Source: Chelatococcus sp. HY11 (lineage in GTDB: Bacteria > Pseudomonadota > Alphaproteobacteria > Rhizobiales > Beijerinckiaceae). From it: a DNA stretch of 64,000 bases. Where the stretch lies: assembly GCF_018398335.1 (NCBI RefSeq), contig NZ_JAHBRX010000001.1, forward strand, positions 248,001-312,000. The letters are read 5' to 3'. A program made the position numbers and the translations under genes. This document shows positions 9,865 through 19,188 of the stretch, one piece after another. Position 1 is the first letter of the stretch, and each line of letters begins with the position of its first letter. The notes below the pieces were generated by a model, which made no database searches, was not told the DNA's origin, and was given only the letters and a program-made list of their open reading frames with translations.

Positions 9865-10476
9865 TCACGTTTTCTTGCGGAATGCGTCGAGGCTTACGAC
9901 CTCGGCCCCGGTTTCCGCGCCGACTTCCGCCGGTTCCGAGGTCGCCGGAGCCTTGGCAGCTGGCTTCGCCTTCGCTGGCGTATCGCCAGTCTCCTCTGTC
10001 GCATCCGCTAATGCGGCGGGGCGCTTGGCGGGAGCGATGCTTGGCGTTTTCGGCTTGTCCGCTTCCGCCCTGGAGGCCGTGGTGGCGCCCGCGCCCTTGG
10101 CGTCGTCGCCCACGGCTTCGCTGTCCGTCTCGAACTTCAGCCCGAAATCAACTGACGGATCAAAAAAGCCTGTGACGGCTTCGAATGGCACGAGCAAGCG
10201 TTCGGATACGCCGGAAAAGGACAGCGAAACCTCGAAGGCATAATCCGTGACCGCAAGGTCCCAGAACTGGTGCTGAAGCACGATTGTCATGTCGTCCGGA
10301 TAACGCTCGCGCATGCGCGCGGACAGCCGGACGCCGGGGAAGCGCGTTCGGAACGAGATGAAGAAATGATGGTCGCCAGGCAGGCCATCACGTGCGACTT
10401 CTGAAAGAATCTTGCGCACAGCGCCGCGCAAGGCTTCCTGAACATGGAGATCGTAGCGAATTTGATCCTGGGCCAT
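9865..10476 (-). CDS. sspB: ClpXP adaptor SspB (alphaproteobacterial type)
   Basis: SspB-alpha tethers ssrA-tagged proteins to the ClpXP protease. The 203-residue protein has an N-terminal folded domain (IRYDLHVQEALRGAVRKILS through FEVSLSFSGVSERLLVPFEA and VDFGLKFE), then an acidic/Ala/Pro-rich flexible tail from about residue 120. The conserved C-terminal patch VVSLDAFRKK probably docks on ClpX. The tmRNA gene lies immediately upstream on the same strand, so the tag RNA and the adaptor that recognises it are neighbours. Confidence 0.92.
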   Translation of the reverse strand: MAQDQIRYDLHVQEALRGAVRKILSEVARDGLPGDHHFFISFRTRFPGVRLSARMRERYPDDMTIVLQHQFWDLAVTDYAFEVSLSFSGVSERLLVPFEAVTGFFDPSVDFGLKFETDSEAVGDDAKGAGATTASRAEADKPKTPSIAPAKRPAALADATEETGDTPAKAKPAAKAPATSEPAEVGAETGAEVVSLDAFRKKT

Positions 10477-10509
10477 CAGCTCGGAACGCTTGGGACAAAC
10501 AACGGACGG

Positions 10510-10548
10510 ACGAAAAGAAAGTGGAGGCTTCTGTTGCCAGGTGCCTCC
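10510..10548 (-). terminator. Intrinsic terminator-like hairpin downstream of the tmRNA gene
   Basis: On the reverse strand a GGAGGC / GCCTCC stem (10523-10548) with a 14-nt loop is followed by CACTTTCTTTT. It lies between the end of the tmRNA and the sspB start and would end the tmRNA transcript. Confidence 0.65.
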
Positions 10549-10872
10549 GAACCCCGCCCGACGGGGCTAACCGCCGGGACTTTAAATCGGGTACCTAAAC
10601 TGCGTTACGCAGCCTGGGCAACCGGAGCATAGTTGTCGTTGGCAACTATAAGTTCGGCCCGATAACGGCGGAACCATGCCGAGCAAAAGTCCACCCTTTA
10701 CACCCTCGTCGATCCTATTTCGCCCCCGCCGAAAGACAGCCGCGCGCTCGAAATACGAAGCCGCTGCCCTTTGGTGGAGGCGCCGGGTACCGCCCCCGGG
10801 TCCGAAAGGTTTATTGCGATGGCCGTTTATCGCCATATCCGTCTTGCGACGGCACCGATAATATAGGGGCCT
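10549..10872 (-). ncRNA. ssrA: Transfer-messenger RNA, permuted two-piece type (ssrA)
   Basis: The reverse strand encodes a tag reading frame at 10643-10605, ANDNYAPVAQAA then TAA. Upstream in transcription order lies the acceptor piece: a T-arm with stem CCGGG/CCCGG, acceptor strand CGCCTCC and 3' ACCA ending at about 10772. A ~34-nt intervening loop follows, then the coding piece begins at about 10737 with GGGGGCG. GGGGGCG pairs with CGCCTCC over seven positions (one G-U), which proves the circular permutation typical of alphaproteobacteria. The outer 5' and 3' ends are approximate. Tag and acceptor ends are read directly. The location next to sspB fits its role in trans-translation and ClpXP targeting. 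Confidence 0.94.
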
Positions 10873-11284
10873 TGGACGCCGCTGGGAAGATCGTCTGGCG
10901 CCGCGATGCACAATCAGGGGCGCGCTCCCTGCATTTTTTTGACGCAGGCGGTTCCTGTCCGGCCTTGTCCCATGGAAGAGAGATAAGCTCCGTGCCATCC
11001 GGCGTCGGGAGCTTGAGCGGGGCGGCAGCGGTCGGGCCTGCCGGTTTTATTGCCAATCGCGACGGACGCCAGGGCGCAGGGGGAAGTGGACTCCCCGTCT
11101 TGACTACGAGGTCCCCACTATCGCGGTAACCAATCGGGATTGACGCCGGATGCGCCGTAATATTCGGAAATGCAAAGTATTTCTCGCATATACGCTCGCT
11201 ATCCACGCATCGTGAAACCAAATGCATTCTCGAAATATTTCATATTCGATCAGCATTTTCTGATCGCGTTTGTGAGGTAGTGAC
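10873..11284. other. Non-coding interval between tmRNA gene and small exported protein
   Basis: No convincing gene is seen. The reading frames here have poor composition and no ribosome sites. The part next to 10873 must contain the tmRNA promoter (leftward). The AT-richer part at 11150-11284 probably holds the promoter of the following rightward gene. Confidence 0.5.
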
Positions 11285-11710
11285 ATGTTGAAACGTGCAT
11301 TGCTTGTAGCAGCGGCCGCAATTGCTGGCGGCATGATGGTCTCGGCTCCGGCCTCGGCGCAGGTTATCTTTGCCGGCGGCTATGTCTCGGGCGGACCGGT
11401 CTATTTCAACAGCGGATTCGCAGGTCCTTTCGTACCGGGCTATGCGTTGGCCTCCGGGGTGTTCGGTGAACGTGTCTACGTTCGCACGGCCCCGGTTATA
11501 GCCGCTCCGGTTGTCACCCACGTCGTTGCCGCCCCCGTCGTGCGCACCCGGGTCATCACCACCCGTTTGGTTTCGACCCCCGTCGTGACGACCCGCATCG
11601 TGCGCCGGCATTATGTCGTCGCGACGCAGCGTCAGGTGGTCCGTCGCGTGGTTCATCGCGCGGCCTACACGACCGTGTCTCCGTGGACGCATGCGGCTTA
11701 TTGGTATTAA
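11285..11710 (+). CDS. Exported Val/Thr/Arg-rich protein, function unknown
   Basis: 141 residues with a clear Sec signal peptide (MLKRALLVAAAAIAGGMMVS then APASA-Q at about 27). The mature part begins with a Gly/Phe/Tyr-rich stretch and continues as an irregular repeat of V-V-T/A-R (VVTHVVAAPVVRTRVITTRL). It ends in aromatic residues AAYWY, which may allow outer-membrane targeting. Not a named family that can be recognised. A GTGAGGTAG box lies just before the ATG. Confidence 0.7.
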   Translation: MLKRALLVAAAAIAGGMMVSAPASAQVIFAGGYVSGGPVYFNSGFAGPFVPGYALASGVFGERVYVRTAPVIAAPVVTHVVAAPVVRTRVITTRLVSTPVVTTRIVRRHYVVATQRQVVRRVVHRAAYTTVSPWTHAAYWY

Positions 11711-12066
11711 TAATCTGAATTCGTTTGTCTTTTTCACACGCGTTCAAACTGGTTGCGGCTTGCGCAATGTGGCGTTTCGGATCGCGCGCAAATCTGGGAT
11801 CCCAGGTCCGAACGCATCCGGTCGGGTGACGATCCAACCGGAGCATGGCATTGCGCCGGGGTATATGGCGGGGCAGCCGGCTAGCGGGCTGCCCCCCAAA
11901 CCTTGTTGATGGCCGCAAATCGGCGGACAATCGGGCTCCGCTGACGTGATGCCTTCTGCTATGGGTAGGTTGAAGCTCAGCTCGCCGGACCCATTTCTCA
12001 AATGGGCTGGCGTCGATCGCGCCACGGCTGGCCCGGTGGCGCTTCGCCCCATGCGGCAGGTGGACC
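11711..12066. other. Non-coding interval with one strong hairpin
   Basis: No gene is seen in these 356 bases. The only structure is a 9-bp GC hairpin GGGGCAGCC / GGCTGCCCC at 11870-11895 with an 8-nt loop. It lacks a T-run on either side, so it is a weak terminator or a repeat relic. The upstream region of thyA lies at its right end. Confidence 0.45.
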
Positions 12067-12861
12067 ATGCAGGCCTATCACGATCTTTTGCGCCATATCC
12101 TCGACGAGGGACGCTCAAAATCCGATCGGACCGGCACGGGCACCCTGTCTTTGTTCGGTTATCAGATGCGATTCGACCTGACGGAAGGCTTTCCGCTGGT
12201 CACGACAAAGCGCGTGCACCTGAAATCCGTGGTGCATGAGCTGCTATGGTTCCTCAAGGGCGATACGAACATTCGCTACCTCAGGGAAAACGGTGTCTCG
12301 ATCTGGGATGAGTGGGCTGACGAGAACGGTGATCTTGGCCCCGTCTATGGCCGCCAGTGGCGTTCCTGGGCCGCGCCGGACGGCAAGGTCGTCGACCAGA
12401 TCGCCTGGGTCGTGAACGAGATCAAGCGCAACCCTGATTCGCGGCGCCTCGTTGTCAGTGCCTGGAACCCGGCCGATCTCGACAAGATGGCGCTTGCCCC
12501 GTGCCACTGCCTCTTCCAGTTCTACGTGGCCGACGGGCGCCTCTCGTGCCAGCTGTATCAGCGCTCCGCGGATGTGTTTCTGGGCGTTCCCTTCAACATC
12601 GCGAGCTATGCGCTGCTCACCCATCTCGTGGCGCATGAATGTGGCCTCGGCGTCGGGGATTTCGTGCACAGCTTCGGGGATGTGCATCTCTACATCAACC
12701 ATCTCGAACAGGCGCGCCTGCAACTCTCACGGGACATCAGGCCGTTGCCTCATCTGAGGCTGAACCCCGCCGTCCGGTCGCTGTTCGAGATCAGCTTCGA
12801 TGACGTCGTCTTCGAGGGCTATGATCCGCACCCAGCCATCAAGGCGCCGGTCGCGGTCTAA
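12067..12861 (+). CDS. thyA: Thymidylate synthase
   Basis: ThyA methylates dUMP to dTMP with methylene-tetrahydrofolate. The 264-residue length is exactly that of E. coli-type ThyA. Motifs: N-terminal [28 protein letters not shown], phosphate-binding [10 protein letters not shown], catalytic Cys in [32 protein letters not shown], and C-terminal [13 protein letters not shown]. The dihydrofolate made here is recycled by the product of folA about 160 bases downstream. Confidence 0.98.
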   Translation: MQAYHDLLRHILDEGRSKSDRTGTGTLSLFGYQMRFDLTEGFPLVTTKRVHLKSVVHELLWFLKGDTNIRYLRENGVSIWDEWADENGDLGPVYGRQWRSWAAPDGKVVDQIAWVVNEIKRNPDSRRLVVSAWNPADLDKMALAPCHCLFQFYVADGRLSCQLYQRSADVFLGVPFNIASYALLTHLVAHECGLGVGDFVHSFGDVHLYINHLEQARLQLSRDIRPLPHLRLNPAVRSLFEISFDDVVFEGYDPHPAIKAPVAV

Positions 12862-13018
12862 ATGCCTGCGCGTCTTGTCCCGTTGTGGCGAATCAGCTGC
12901 ATTTGGCATGTCTTAGTCTGGCCTGGCTGAGCTTTTCGATTTGCCACGCCAGAGCGCCTTGTGAAGAGAGTGTGACAATGCCATTCCCCGTCTTTGGGCG
13001 CTACCCCCGCGTGTGCCG

Positions 13019-13534
13019 ATGACGAAGCCGCTCGCTCTGATCGCGGCGGTGGCCGACAATGGCATCATCGGCGAAGGCAATCGCCTGCTGTGGCACCTGC
13101 GTACGGATCTCCAGCGCTTTCGCCGCCTGACCCAGGGGCGGCCGCTTCTCATGGGCCGCAAGACCTACGATTCGATCGGCCGGCCATTGCCCGGGCGCGC
13201 CATCGTCGTGCTCACACGGGATCCCGCCTTTGCGCCGGAGGGCGTGGTGGTGACGCATGATCTGGCCGCGGCGCGGATGCGCGCGGAGGAGGCCGCGGAT
13301 CGTCTCGGCTCCGATACGGTGATGGTTGCGGGCGGTGGGGAAATCTACGCTTTGACACTGCCGTTGGCGCAGCGGCTCCACCTCACGCGGGTGCATGTCG
13401 CGCCGGCGGGCGATACCGTCTTCCCGGCCTTCGACCCGGCGGATTTCAACGTGACCCTCAATGAGGAGCATGCGGCAGGGCCCCAGGATGATCATGCCTT
13501 CACGTTCATCGATTATGAGCGGCGGCAGGGGTAG
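13019..13534 (+). CDS. folA: Dihydrofolate reductase
   Basis: Reduces dihydrofolate to tetrahydrofolate with NADPH. The 171-residue product contains IAAVADNGIIGEGNRLLWHL (substrate site with the acidic residue in LRTDLQRF), the NADPH-binding LLMGRKTYDSIGRPLPGR, and VMVAGGGEIYALTLP. The ATG at 13019 gives the standard DHFR start MTKPLALIAAV; a GTG two codons earlier is also in frame. It lies downstream of thyA on the same strand, and the two enzymes form one metabolic cycle. Confidence 0.96.
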   Translation: MTKPLALIAAVADNGIIGEGNRLLWHLRTDLQRFRRLTQGRPLLMGRKTYDSIGRPLPGRAIVVLTRDPAFAPEGVVVTHDLAAARMRAEEAADRLGSDTVMVAGGGEIYALTLPLAQRLHLTRVHVAPAGDTVFPAFDPADFNVTLNEEHAAGPQDDHAFTFIDYERRQG

Positions 13535-13839
13535 GCGACCACCAAATCCCGCGTGATCGGCAGATTTTCGCGGTGTCGTGCCTTGCCTGATAGGCTCGTG
13601 AGTTGACGAACTATGGTTTTAACCCCACTTGCGCTTGACATGGGGGCCTTCGGCAACCCATCAACCTTGAGCAAACCCTTCGCGGGCGCGCCATGCGGAT
13701 AGGCCGATGACCTGTTACTTGATGACAGGCGCGGCGGCTGTATGGCGCGAAACTTGATGGTTTGGGATCGGGTTTCGTTCGGCCTGGACGCCGGGCGGAT
13801 CCGGACCCCAAACACGGCGGCAGTGAGGAACGGCTGAGC
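13535..13839. other. Non-coding interval upstream of hflK
   Basis: 305 bases without a supported gene. A shadow frame continues into hflK from 13762 but the true start at 13840 is better (see hflK). The interval presumably carries the hflK promoter; I could not fix -35/-10 boxes. Confidence 0.4.
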
Positions 13840-14991
13840 ATGTCTTGGAGCAACCACAGCGGCGGTCCGTGGGGCCAAAAGCCCGGCGGTCCTTGGGGAT
13901 CAGGCCCTTCGGGAGGCGGCGGCGGTGGCGGTGGTAATCCGCCCGATCTCGAGGACTTCATCCGGCGTGGCCAAGACAAGCTGCGCAACATCATTCCCGG
14001 TGGCGGCGGTGGCGCCAGCGGCCGTGGGATAGCGCTGATCGGCCTTGGCGCCGTATTGTTGTGGCTGGCTACGGGCTTCTACACGGTGCGCCCCGACGAG
14101 GTCGGCATCAACATGATCTTCGGCCGCTATGTCGGCACGACCGGCGAAGGTCTGCGCTACAATTTCCCCTATCCCATCGGCTCGGTGATCAAGCCGCAGG
14201 TCACGACGGTCAACACCATCGAGGTGGGCCAGCGCACGGGCGACACGAGCCGCCGGGTAACGGCGGGACGCGAGGTGCCGGAAGAGAGCCTTATGCTCAC
14301 CGGCGACGAGAACATCGTCGACATCAACTTCACGGTGCAGTGGCAGGTAAGCCCCTCGCGCCCGCAGGACTACGTGTTCAACCTGCAGAACCCGGACGCG
14401 GCGATCAAGGCGGCGGCCGAGAGCACGATGCGCGAGATCGTCGGACGGCGTAATATCCAGTCGGTCCTGACGACGGACCGTGGCGCGATCGAGGCGGAAG
14501 TGCGCCAGTCGATGCAGAAGCTGCTCGACGAATACGGCGCGGGTGTTGAGATCCGCCAGGTGCAGCTGCAGAAGGTCGACCCGCCTCAGCAGGTCATCGA
14601 CGCCTTCCGCGACGTGCAGGCGGCCCGCCAGGACCAGGACCGCATCAGGAACGAGGCTGAGACCTACGCGAGCCGCGTGGTTCCGGAAGCACGCGGTGAG
14701 GCGTCTCGTATCATCCAGGCCGCCGAGGGTTACCGCGAACGTGCCGTCGCCGAGGCGCGCGGTGCCGCCTCGCGCTTCACACAGGTCTACGAGGCCTACG
14801 CGGCCGCGCCGGACGTGACGCGCGAGCGTATGTTCATCGAGACAATGGAGCGCGTGTTGTCTGGGTCTGACAAGGTGCTCATCGATTCCAAGGAGAGCCA
14901 GGGGGTCGTGCCGTATCTGCCATTGGGTGAGTTGCAGCGGTCGGCGCCGCCTGCGCAGGGTTCCACCGTGCGTCAGGGAGCCACGCGATGA
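13840..14991 (+). CDS. hflK: FtsH protease modulator HflK
   Basis: HflK forms with HflC a membrane complex (SPFH/band-7) that surrounds and restrains the FtsH protease. The 383-residue protein has a Gly/Pro/Trp-rich cytoplasmic N-terminus, one membrane segment at about 63-82 (IALIGLGAVLLWLATGFYTV), then the SPFH domain (VRPDEVGINMIFGRYVGTTG, LTGDENIVDINFTVQWQ) and a coiled region rich in Arg/Glu/Ala. The ATG at 13840 is preceded by GAGGAA with good spacing. The frame upstream is open but has no HflK-like sequence. Its end overlaps the hflC ATG by 4 nt. Confidence 0.95.
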   Translation: MSWSNHSGGPWGQKPGGPWGSGPSGGGGGGGGNPPDLEDFIRRGQDKLRNIIPGGGGGASGRGIALIGLGAVLLWLATGFYTVRPDEVGINMIFGRYVGTTGEGLRYNFPYPIGSVIKPQVTTVNTIEVGQRTGDTSRRVTAGREVPEESLMLTGDENIVDINFTVQWQVSPSRPQDYVFNLQNPDAAIKAAAESTMREIVGRRNIQSVLTTDRGAIEAEVRQSMQKLLDEYGAGVEIRQVQLQKVDPPQQVIDAFRDVQAARQDQDRIRNEAETYASRVVPEARGEASRIIQAAEGYRERAVAEARGAASRFTQVYEAYAAAPDVTRERMFIETMERVLSGSDKVLIDSKESQGVVPYLPLGELQRSAPPAQGSTVRQGATR

Positions 14992-15923
14992 GCAGCACCC
15001 TCAAGACGGGCGGCATTATTGTCGTCCTCATCCTTCTGGTTGTCCTCTACAGTGCGACATTCGTCGTCAGCCAGACCCAGCAGGCGCTCGTGCTTCGCTT
15101 CGGCGGCGTGCGCGAGGTGATTTCGAACCCTGGCCTCTACTTCAAGGTGCCGTTGGTCGAAAACGTGGTCTACCTCGACAAGCGCGTGCTCGACCTCAAT
15201 CTTCCCGAGCAGGAAGTGATCGCTTCCGATCAGAAGCGCCTCGTGGTCGACGCGTTCACGCGTTATCGCATCTCCGATCCCGTCCGCTTCTACCAAACGG
15301 TCAGCAACGTGGCTGGCGCGAACCTGCGCCTCGCCAACATCATCAATTCGACGGTGCGCCAGTACGTGGCTGACGCGAGCTTCACCGACGTGGTGCGGAC
15401 ACGCCGCGAGGAATTGATGCAGCGTATCCGCCAGGAAGTGAACAAGCAGGCCAATGGGCTTGGCATTTCTGTCGTCGATGTGCGCCTGCGCCGCGTGGAC
15501 CTGCCGCAGCAGAACAGCCAGGCGGTGTTCCAGCGGATGCAGACCGAGCGCCAGCGCGAGGCCGCCGACATCCGTGCCCAGGGTTCCGAACTCGCCCAGG
15601 GCATCCGGGCGCGCGCGGATCGCGAGGTCACGGTCATCAAGGCCGACGCGAGCCAGAAGGCTGAGACTCTCCGCGGTGAGGGTGACGCCGAAAGCAACCG
15701 CGTCTACGCCGAGGCCTATGGCCGGGATCCCGGGTTCTTCGCCTTTTTCCGCTCGATGCAGGCTTACGAATCAAGCCTTGGCTCGCAGGCGGCGGGCGGC
15801 ACGCGGCTTGTCCTATCGCCAAACTCGGACTTCTTCCGCTATTTCGTTGATCCGGCGGGGAAATTGCCCGGCCCGACGCCGCCGCCTGCCGCCGCCCAGG
15901 GCGCTCCGGCTGCCAATCCCTGA
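14988..15923 (+). CDS. hflC: FtsH protease modulator HflC
   Basis: Partner of HflK. The 311-residue SPFH-domain protein has an N-terminal membrane anchor (GGIIVVLILLVVLYSATFVV), then VSQTQQALVLRFGGVREVIS, KVPLVENVVYLDKRVLDLN and the conserved C-terminal AYGRDPGFFAFFRSMQAYE and LVLSPNSDFFRYF. The ATGA overlap with hflK indicates coupled translation and equal amounts. A strong terminator follows at 16006. Confidence 0.95.
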   Translation: MSSTLKTGGIIVVLILLVVLYSATFVVSQTQQALVLRFGGVREVISNPGLYFKVPLVENVVYLDKRVLDLNLPEQEVIASDQKRLVVDAFTRYRISDPVRFYQTVSNVAGANLRLANIINSTVRQYVADASFTDVVRTRREELMQRIRQEVNKQANGLGISVVDVRLRRVDLPQQNSQAVFQRMQTERQREAADIRAQGSELAQGIRARADREVTVIKADASQKAETLRGEGDAESNRVYAEAYGRDPGFFAFFRSMQAYESSLGSQAAGGTRLVLSPNSDFFRYFVDPAGKLPGPTPPPAAAQGAPAANP

Positions 15924-16005
15924 TCGAGCATGCGGGTGGATACGGACCGTGACGGCCGTTTTTCCGCTTGCGTCCCCATGCTCGCATACAAGACAAGAAA
16001 GAATG

Positions 16006-16040
16006 CACGTGAAGGAGGGTATCCCTCCTTCACGTGTTTT
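16006..16040 (+). terminator. Strong intrinsic terminator after hflKC
   Basis: Perfect 14-bp inverted repeat CACGTGAAGGAGGG / CCCTCCTTCACGTG (16006-16036) with a 3-nt loop TAT, followed by TTTT. It ends the hflKC transcript, or partly attenuates it ahead of DUF2065, which begins only 24 nt further on. Confidence 0.85.
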
Positions 16041-16063
16041 GTGATGGCGTGCGGGGGCCTGGC

Positions 16064-16258
16064 ATGACCGATTTCTTGGCTGCGTTGGGCCTTCTGCTCG
16101 CCATCGAAGGGATCGTGTTCGCCGCTTTTCCCGCCGCGACTCGCAAGGCGCTCGCGGAAGCCGCGGAGGCCCCGATCGAACGGATGCGCGTCGTCGGCGT
16201 TATCTCGGCGGTGGCGGGGGTTCTCATCGTCTGGATTGTACGAAGCGGTATTGTTTAG
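16064..16258 (+). CDS. DUF2065 family small membrane protein
   Basis: 64 residues with two membrane helices (FLAALGLLLAIEGIVFAAFP and VVGVISAVAGVLIVWIVRSG) joined by a charged loop (RKALAEAAEAPIERMR). This is the DUF2065 pattern; the family is commonly found just downstream of hflC, which supports a link to HflKC/FtsH. The ATG at 16064 gives the family start MTDFLAALGLLLAIEG; the in-frame GTG upstream falls in the terminator. Confidence 0.88.
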   Translation: MTDFLAALGLLLAIEGIVFAAFPAATRKALAEAAEAPIERMRVVGVISAVAGVLIVWIVRSGIV

Positions 16259-16452
16259 GGCTTGTAACTCCGACGTTTGAGCACGATTTCCCCATGTGGC
16301 GGCGTTCCATGTGGCGGCGTGCCGTGCCGCATGGCATTGACGCAAGCACGCGTTGACGGGGAAGTGACAGAGCGGCCGTCGCGGGTCTGCCTTATTCGTG
16401 CTTCAATAAGGGCTGCCCAGAGCGGCGTTGATTTCAAGAGATAGAGGGCTCC

Positions 16453-17937
16453 ATGGCCGGTTTTCCGACGTTATCGATGTCCCTGGTGGCGACGCAGACG
16501 AGGCGGGTCGCATCTGCGATAGCGATCGTGTCGGCCATCGCGCTGGCACCGTTGCCCGCCCTGGCAAGGGGGCCTGATTCCTTCGCCGATCTCGCCGAAC
16601 AGGTGACGGATGCCGTGGTCAATATTTCCGCGGCCACGACGGGTGGCGCCACGCGTGAGCGCGCGATGCCGCAGCTGCCGCCGGGCACGCCTTTCGAGGA
16701 TCTGTTCGAGGAGTTCTTCAAGCGTCGCGGACAGGGCGGGGATGCGCCTCAGGCGCCGCGCCGCGCCAGCTCCCTCGGCTCCGGCTTCGTCATTGATTCG
16801 TCCGGCATCATCGTCACGAACAACCACGTCATTGGCGAGGCGAACGAAATCACGGCCATCTTCAACGACGGCACCAAGCTTAAGGCCGAGCTTCTCGGCA
16901 AGGATTCCAAGCTCGATCTCGCCGTGCTCAAGGTGAAGCCGGACAAGCCGCTGAAGGCGGTGAAATTTGGTGATTCGGACAAGCTGCGCATCGGCGACTG
17001 GGTGATCGCCATCGGCAACCCCTTCGGACTGGGCGGCTCGGTCTCGGCGGGTATCGTATCGGCTCACAACCGCAATATCGACCAGGGCCCCTACGACAAC
17101 TACATCCAGACCGACGCGGCCATCAACCGCGGCAACTCCGGTGGTCCGCTGTTCAACATGGCCGGTGAGGTCGTCGGCATCAACACGGCCATTCTCTCGC
17201 CGACCGGCGGCTCTGTCGGCATCGGCTTCGCCGTGCCGTCATCCATGGCTTCGACAGTCGTCGACCAGTTGCGTGAGTTCGGTGAGACGCGCCGCGGATG
17301 GCTCGGCGTTCGCATCCAGGGCGTCGATGATCAGACCGCGGAGGCGCTGGGTCTTGAGAAGGCGCGTGGCGCGCTCGTGGCGGGTGTCGACGAAAAGGGG
17401 CCTGCAAAGCCCATCGGCTTGGAGATCGGTGACGTGATCACCAAGTTCGATGGCAAGGAAGTGAAGAGCGCCCGGGATCTGCCGCGGATGGTCGCGGCTA
17501 CTCCGGTCGGCAAGGATGTCGAGGTTGTCTATCTCCGCAAGGGCAAGGAAACCACGGCGACCGTCAAGCTGGGCCGTCTCGAGGACGGGGAGAAGCAGGC
17601 GAATGTGGCCAAGGATGGTGGCGTCGAGAAGCCGGTGGCGCGCAAGGCGCTCGGTCTCGACTTGTCCAGCATCACCGACGACCTGCGTCGCCGCTATTCG
17701 ATCAAGGACGATCTGAAGGGCGTGGTCGTCACGCGCGTCGATCCCAATTCCTCGGCCGCCGACAAGCGTATCCAGAGCGGCGACATCATCATGGAAGTCG
17801 GCCAGGAGTCGGTGTCGTCGCCGGCCGATGTGACCAAGCGTGTCGAGGCCCTGAAGAAGGACGGCAAGAAGTCGGCGCTCCTTCTCGTGGCCAATGCCCA
17901 GGGCGAGGTGCGCTTCGTGGCCGTGACCATCGAGTAA
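16453..17937 (+). CDS. degP: Periplasmic serine protease DegP/HtrA (Do family)
   Basis: Periplasmic protease-chaperone that degrades misfolded envelope proteins. The 494-residue product has a signal peptide (ASAIAIVSAIALAPLPALA-R), a trypsin-like domain with catalytic His in NNHVIG (about 125), Asp in SKLDLAVLK (about 156) and Ser in GNSGGPLF (about 229), and two PDZ domains (RGWLGVRIQGVDD onward and KALGLDLSSI onward). The order hflK-hflC-DUF2065-degP is conserved in alphaproteobacteria and groups inner-membrane and periplasmic quality control. A terminator follows at 17980. Confidence 0.96.
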   Translation: MAGFPTLSMSLVATQTRRVASAIAIVSAIALAPLPALARGPDSFADLAEQVTDAVVNISAATTGGATRERAMPQLPPGTPFEDLFEEFFKRRGQGGDAPQAPRRASSLGSGFVIDSSGIIVTNNHVIGEANEITAIFNDGTKLKAELLGKDSKLDLAVLKVKPDKPLKAVKFGDSDKLRIGDWVIAIGNPFGLGGSVSAGIVSAHNRNIDQGPYDNYIQTDAAINRGNSGGPLFNMAGEVVGINTAILSPTGGSVGIGFAVPSSMASTVVDQLREFGETRRGWLGVRIQGVDDQTAEALGLEKARGALVAGVDEKGPAKPIGLEIGDVITKFDGKEVKSARDLPRMVAATPVGKDVEVVYLRKGKETTATVKLGRLEDGEKQANVAKDGGVEKPVARKALGLDLSSITDDLRRRYSIKDDLKGVVVTRVDPNSSAADKRIQSGDIIMEVGQESVSSPADVTKRVEALKKDGKKSALLLVANAQGEVRFVAVTIE

Positions 17938-17979
17938 AAGGAACGGCGCGGGCACTCCGCGCCCATCGTGACAAAGCAG

Positions 17980-18012
17980 ACGGCCGCTCCGGGTTTCGGG
18001 GCGGCCGTTTTT
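17980..18012 (+). terminator. Intrinsic terminator after degP
   Basis: ACGGCCGC / GCGGCCGT stem with an inner CCG/CGG pair and a T-run at 18008-18012. It also lies at the 3' end of the convergent lipid-kinase gene. Confidence 0.8.
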
Positions 18013-18014
18013 GT

Positions 18015-19025
18015 TTATGCCAACGGACGTGTGTAGACCTCGACCGCACCGGGTATGACATGGAAGCTTGCCGGGGTCTTGCCCGTGAGCTCCCCGTCGG
18101 TGTTGATGCTGCGCGGGCGCCGCGTCTCGACCGTGCAGGCCGTCGTGGTGAAGGTGTAAACTTCGCGCCAGCGACCCTGGGTGCCTTGCTTCAGAGCGGG
18201 GAGGAGGGCCAGCAACTGCCACCAGTGCTCGACGCCGAGGCTGTAGACGTGCAGCAACCCGTCATCCGGCCGCGCGTCGAGGTCTACTGTGAGGCCGCCG
18301 CCGTAGTGACGACCGTTGCCGACTGACACCTGGACTGTGCGGATGACGTCGCGCTTGCCGTCATGCTCGATCGTCACTGTGAATGGCCTCATCCGCGCCA
18401 GGATGCGCAGGCCTGCCAGCGCGTAACCAAGGGTGCCGAAGCGCTTCTTGGCGTCGGCGGTCAATTCCCGCGCGAGGTCGGCGCTGAAGCCGATGCTGGC
18501 GACATTGAAGAAAGGGACGCCATTCACTTCGCCGAGGTCAATCGGACGGTGATGGCCATCGACGATGATGGAAGCGGCCTCGACGGGCGAGGGCGGGATC
18601 GCGAGACTTCTGGCGAGATCATTGGCGGTGCCGAGCGGCAGGATCCCAAGTGGCAGATCGGTCCGCGAAAGCGCCGGCGCGGCCCTGTTCAGGGTGCCAT
18701 CGCCGCCTCCGATGATGACGCAGTTGCATCCTGACGCGCGGGCGTTGTCGATGGACACCGCGACATCAAGCGGATCGGCCTCCATCAGCTCAATGCCGCC
18801 AGCGCGAAGGCGATCGAGCGCTGCGTCCGGGACAGGATATCCGTTGCGTGCATGCCTATTGATGACGAGCAGTGCCTTGCGGGCGGGTTGTGGCAAGATG
18901 GTCTCCACGTGGAGCGGGGGCTGTGTCACGGACACCGCCTGACGGTCTGTTGGTGGGATGAGCTTTTCCTGGAGCGGCGGAATGCAATGGACCGGGATCG
19001 CCGCTCCATCCCTAGTTGTAAGCAT
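18015..19025 (-). CDS. Diacylglycerol kinase-like lipid kinase
   Basis: Member of the DAGK catalytic (YegS/LCB5) family that phosphorylates a lipid alcohol with ATP. Family marks: ALLVINRHARNGYPVPDAAL, the ATP-binding CVIIGGGDGTLNRAAPAL, LGILPLGTANDLARSL, and FFNVASIGFSADLARELT in the C-terminal beta domain, ending with SINTDGELTGKTPASFHVIP. The start is uncertain. ATG 19025 gives 336 residues with a nonconserved ~45-residue N-terminus; the frame is open to a GTG at 19127, and none of these starts has a clear ribosome site. A second paralogue lies at 19863-20822. Confidence 0.9.
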   Translation of the reverse strand: MLTTRDGAAIPVHCIPPLQEKLIPPTDRQAVSVTQPPLHVETILPQPARKALLVINRHARNGYPVPDAALDRLRAGGIELMEADPLDVAVSIDNARASGCNCVIIGGGDGTLNRAAPALSRTDLPLGILPLGTANDLARSLAIPPSPVEAASIIVDGHHRPIDLGEVNGVPFFNVASIGFSADLARELTADAKKRFGTLGYALAGLRILARMRPFTVTIEHDGKRDVIRTVQVSVGNGRHYGGGLTVDLDARPDDGLLHVYSLGVEHWWQLLALLPALKQGTQGRWREVYTFTTTACTVETRRPRSINTDGELTGKTPASFHVIPGAVEVYTRPLA

Positions 19026-19188
19026 CACTTTGGTCGAAAGCCGTTTCACTGTAATCCGGCCTGATGCCTTTTTGGACGACGGCACTGCCGCTGTCAGTCG
19101 GGGTGGGGTAATGCGAATATCCCACACCTATCTAGGGACAGATCGTGGAGCGTCCATGGCGCCGCAAGGGCATAAGGAGGATTAAAGC

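Noticed and set aside
16292-16320. CCATGTGGCGGCGT direct repeat before degP
   Set aside because: Two copies of a 14-mer with a 1-nt spacer, no symmetry and no link to a promoter; reported only as a minor curiosity.
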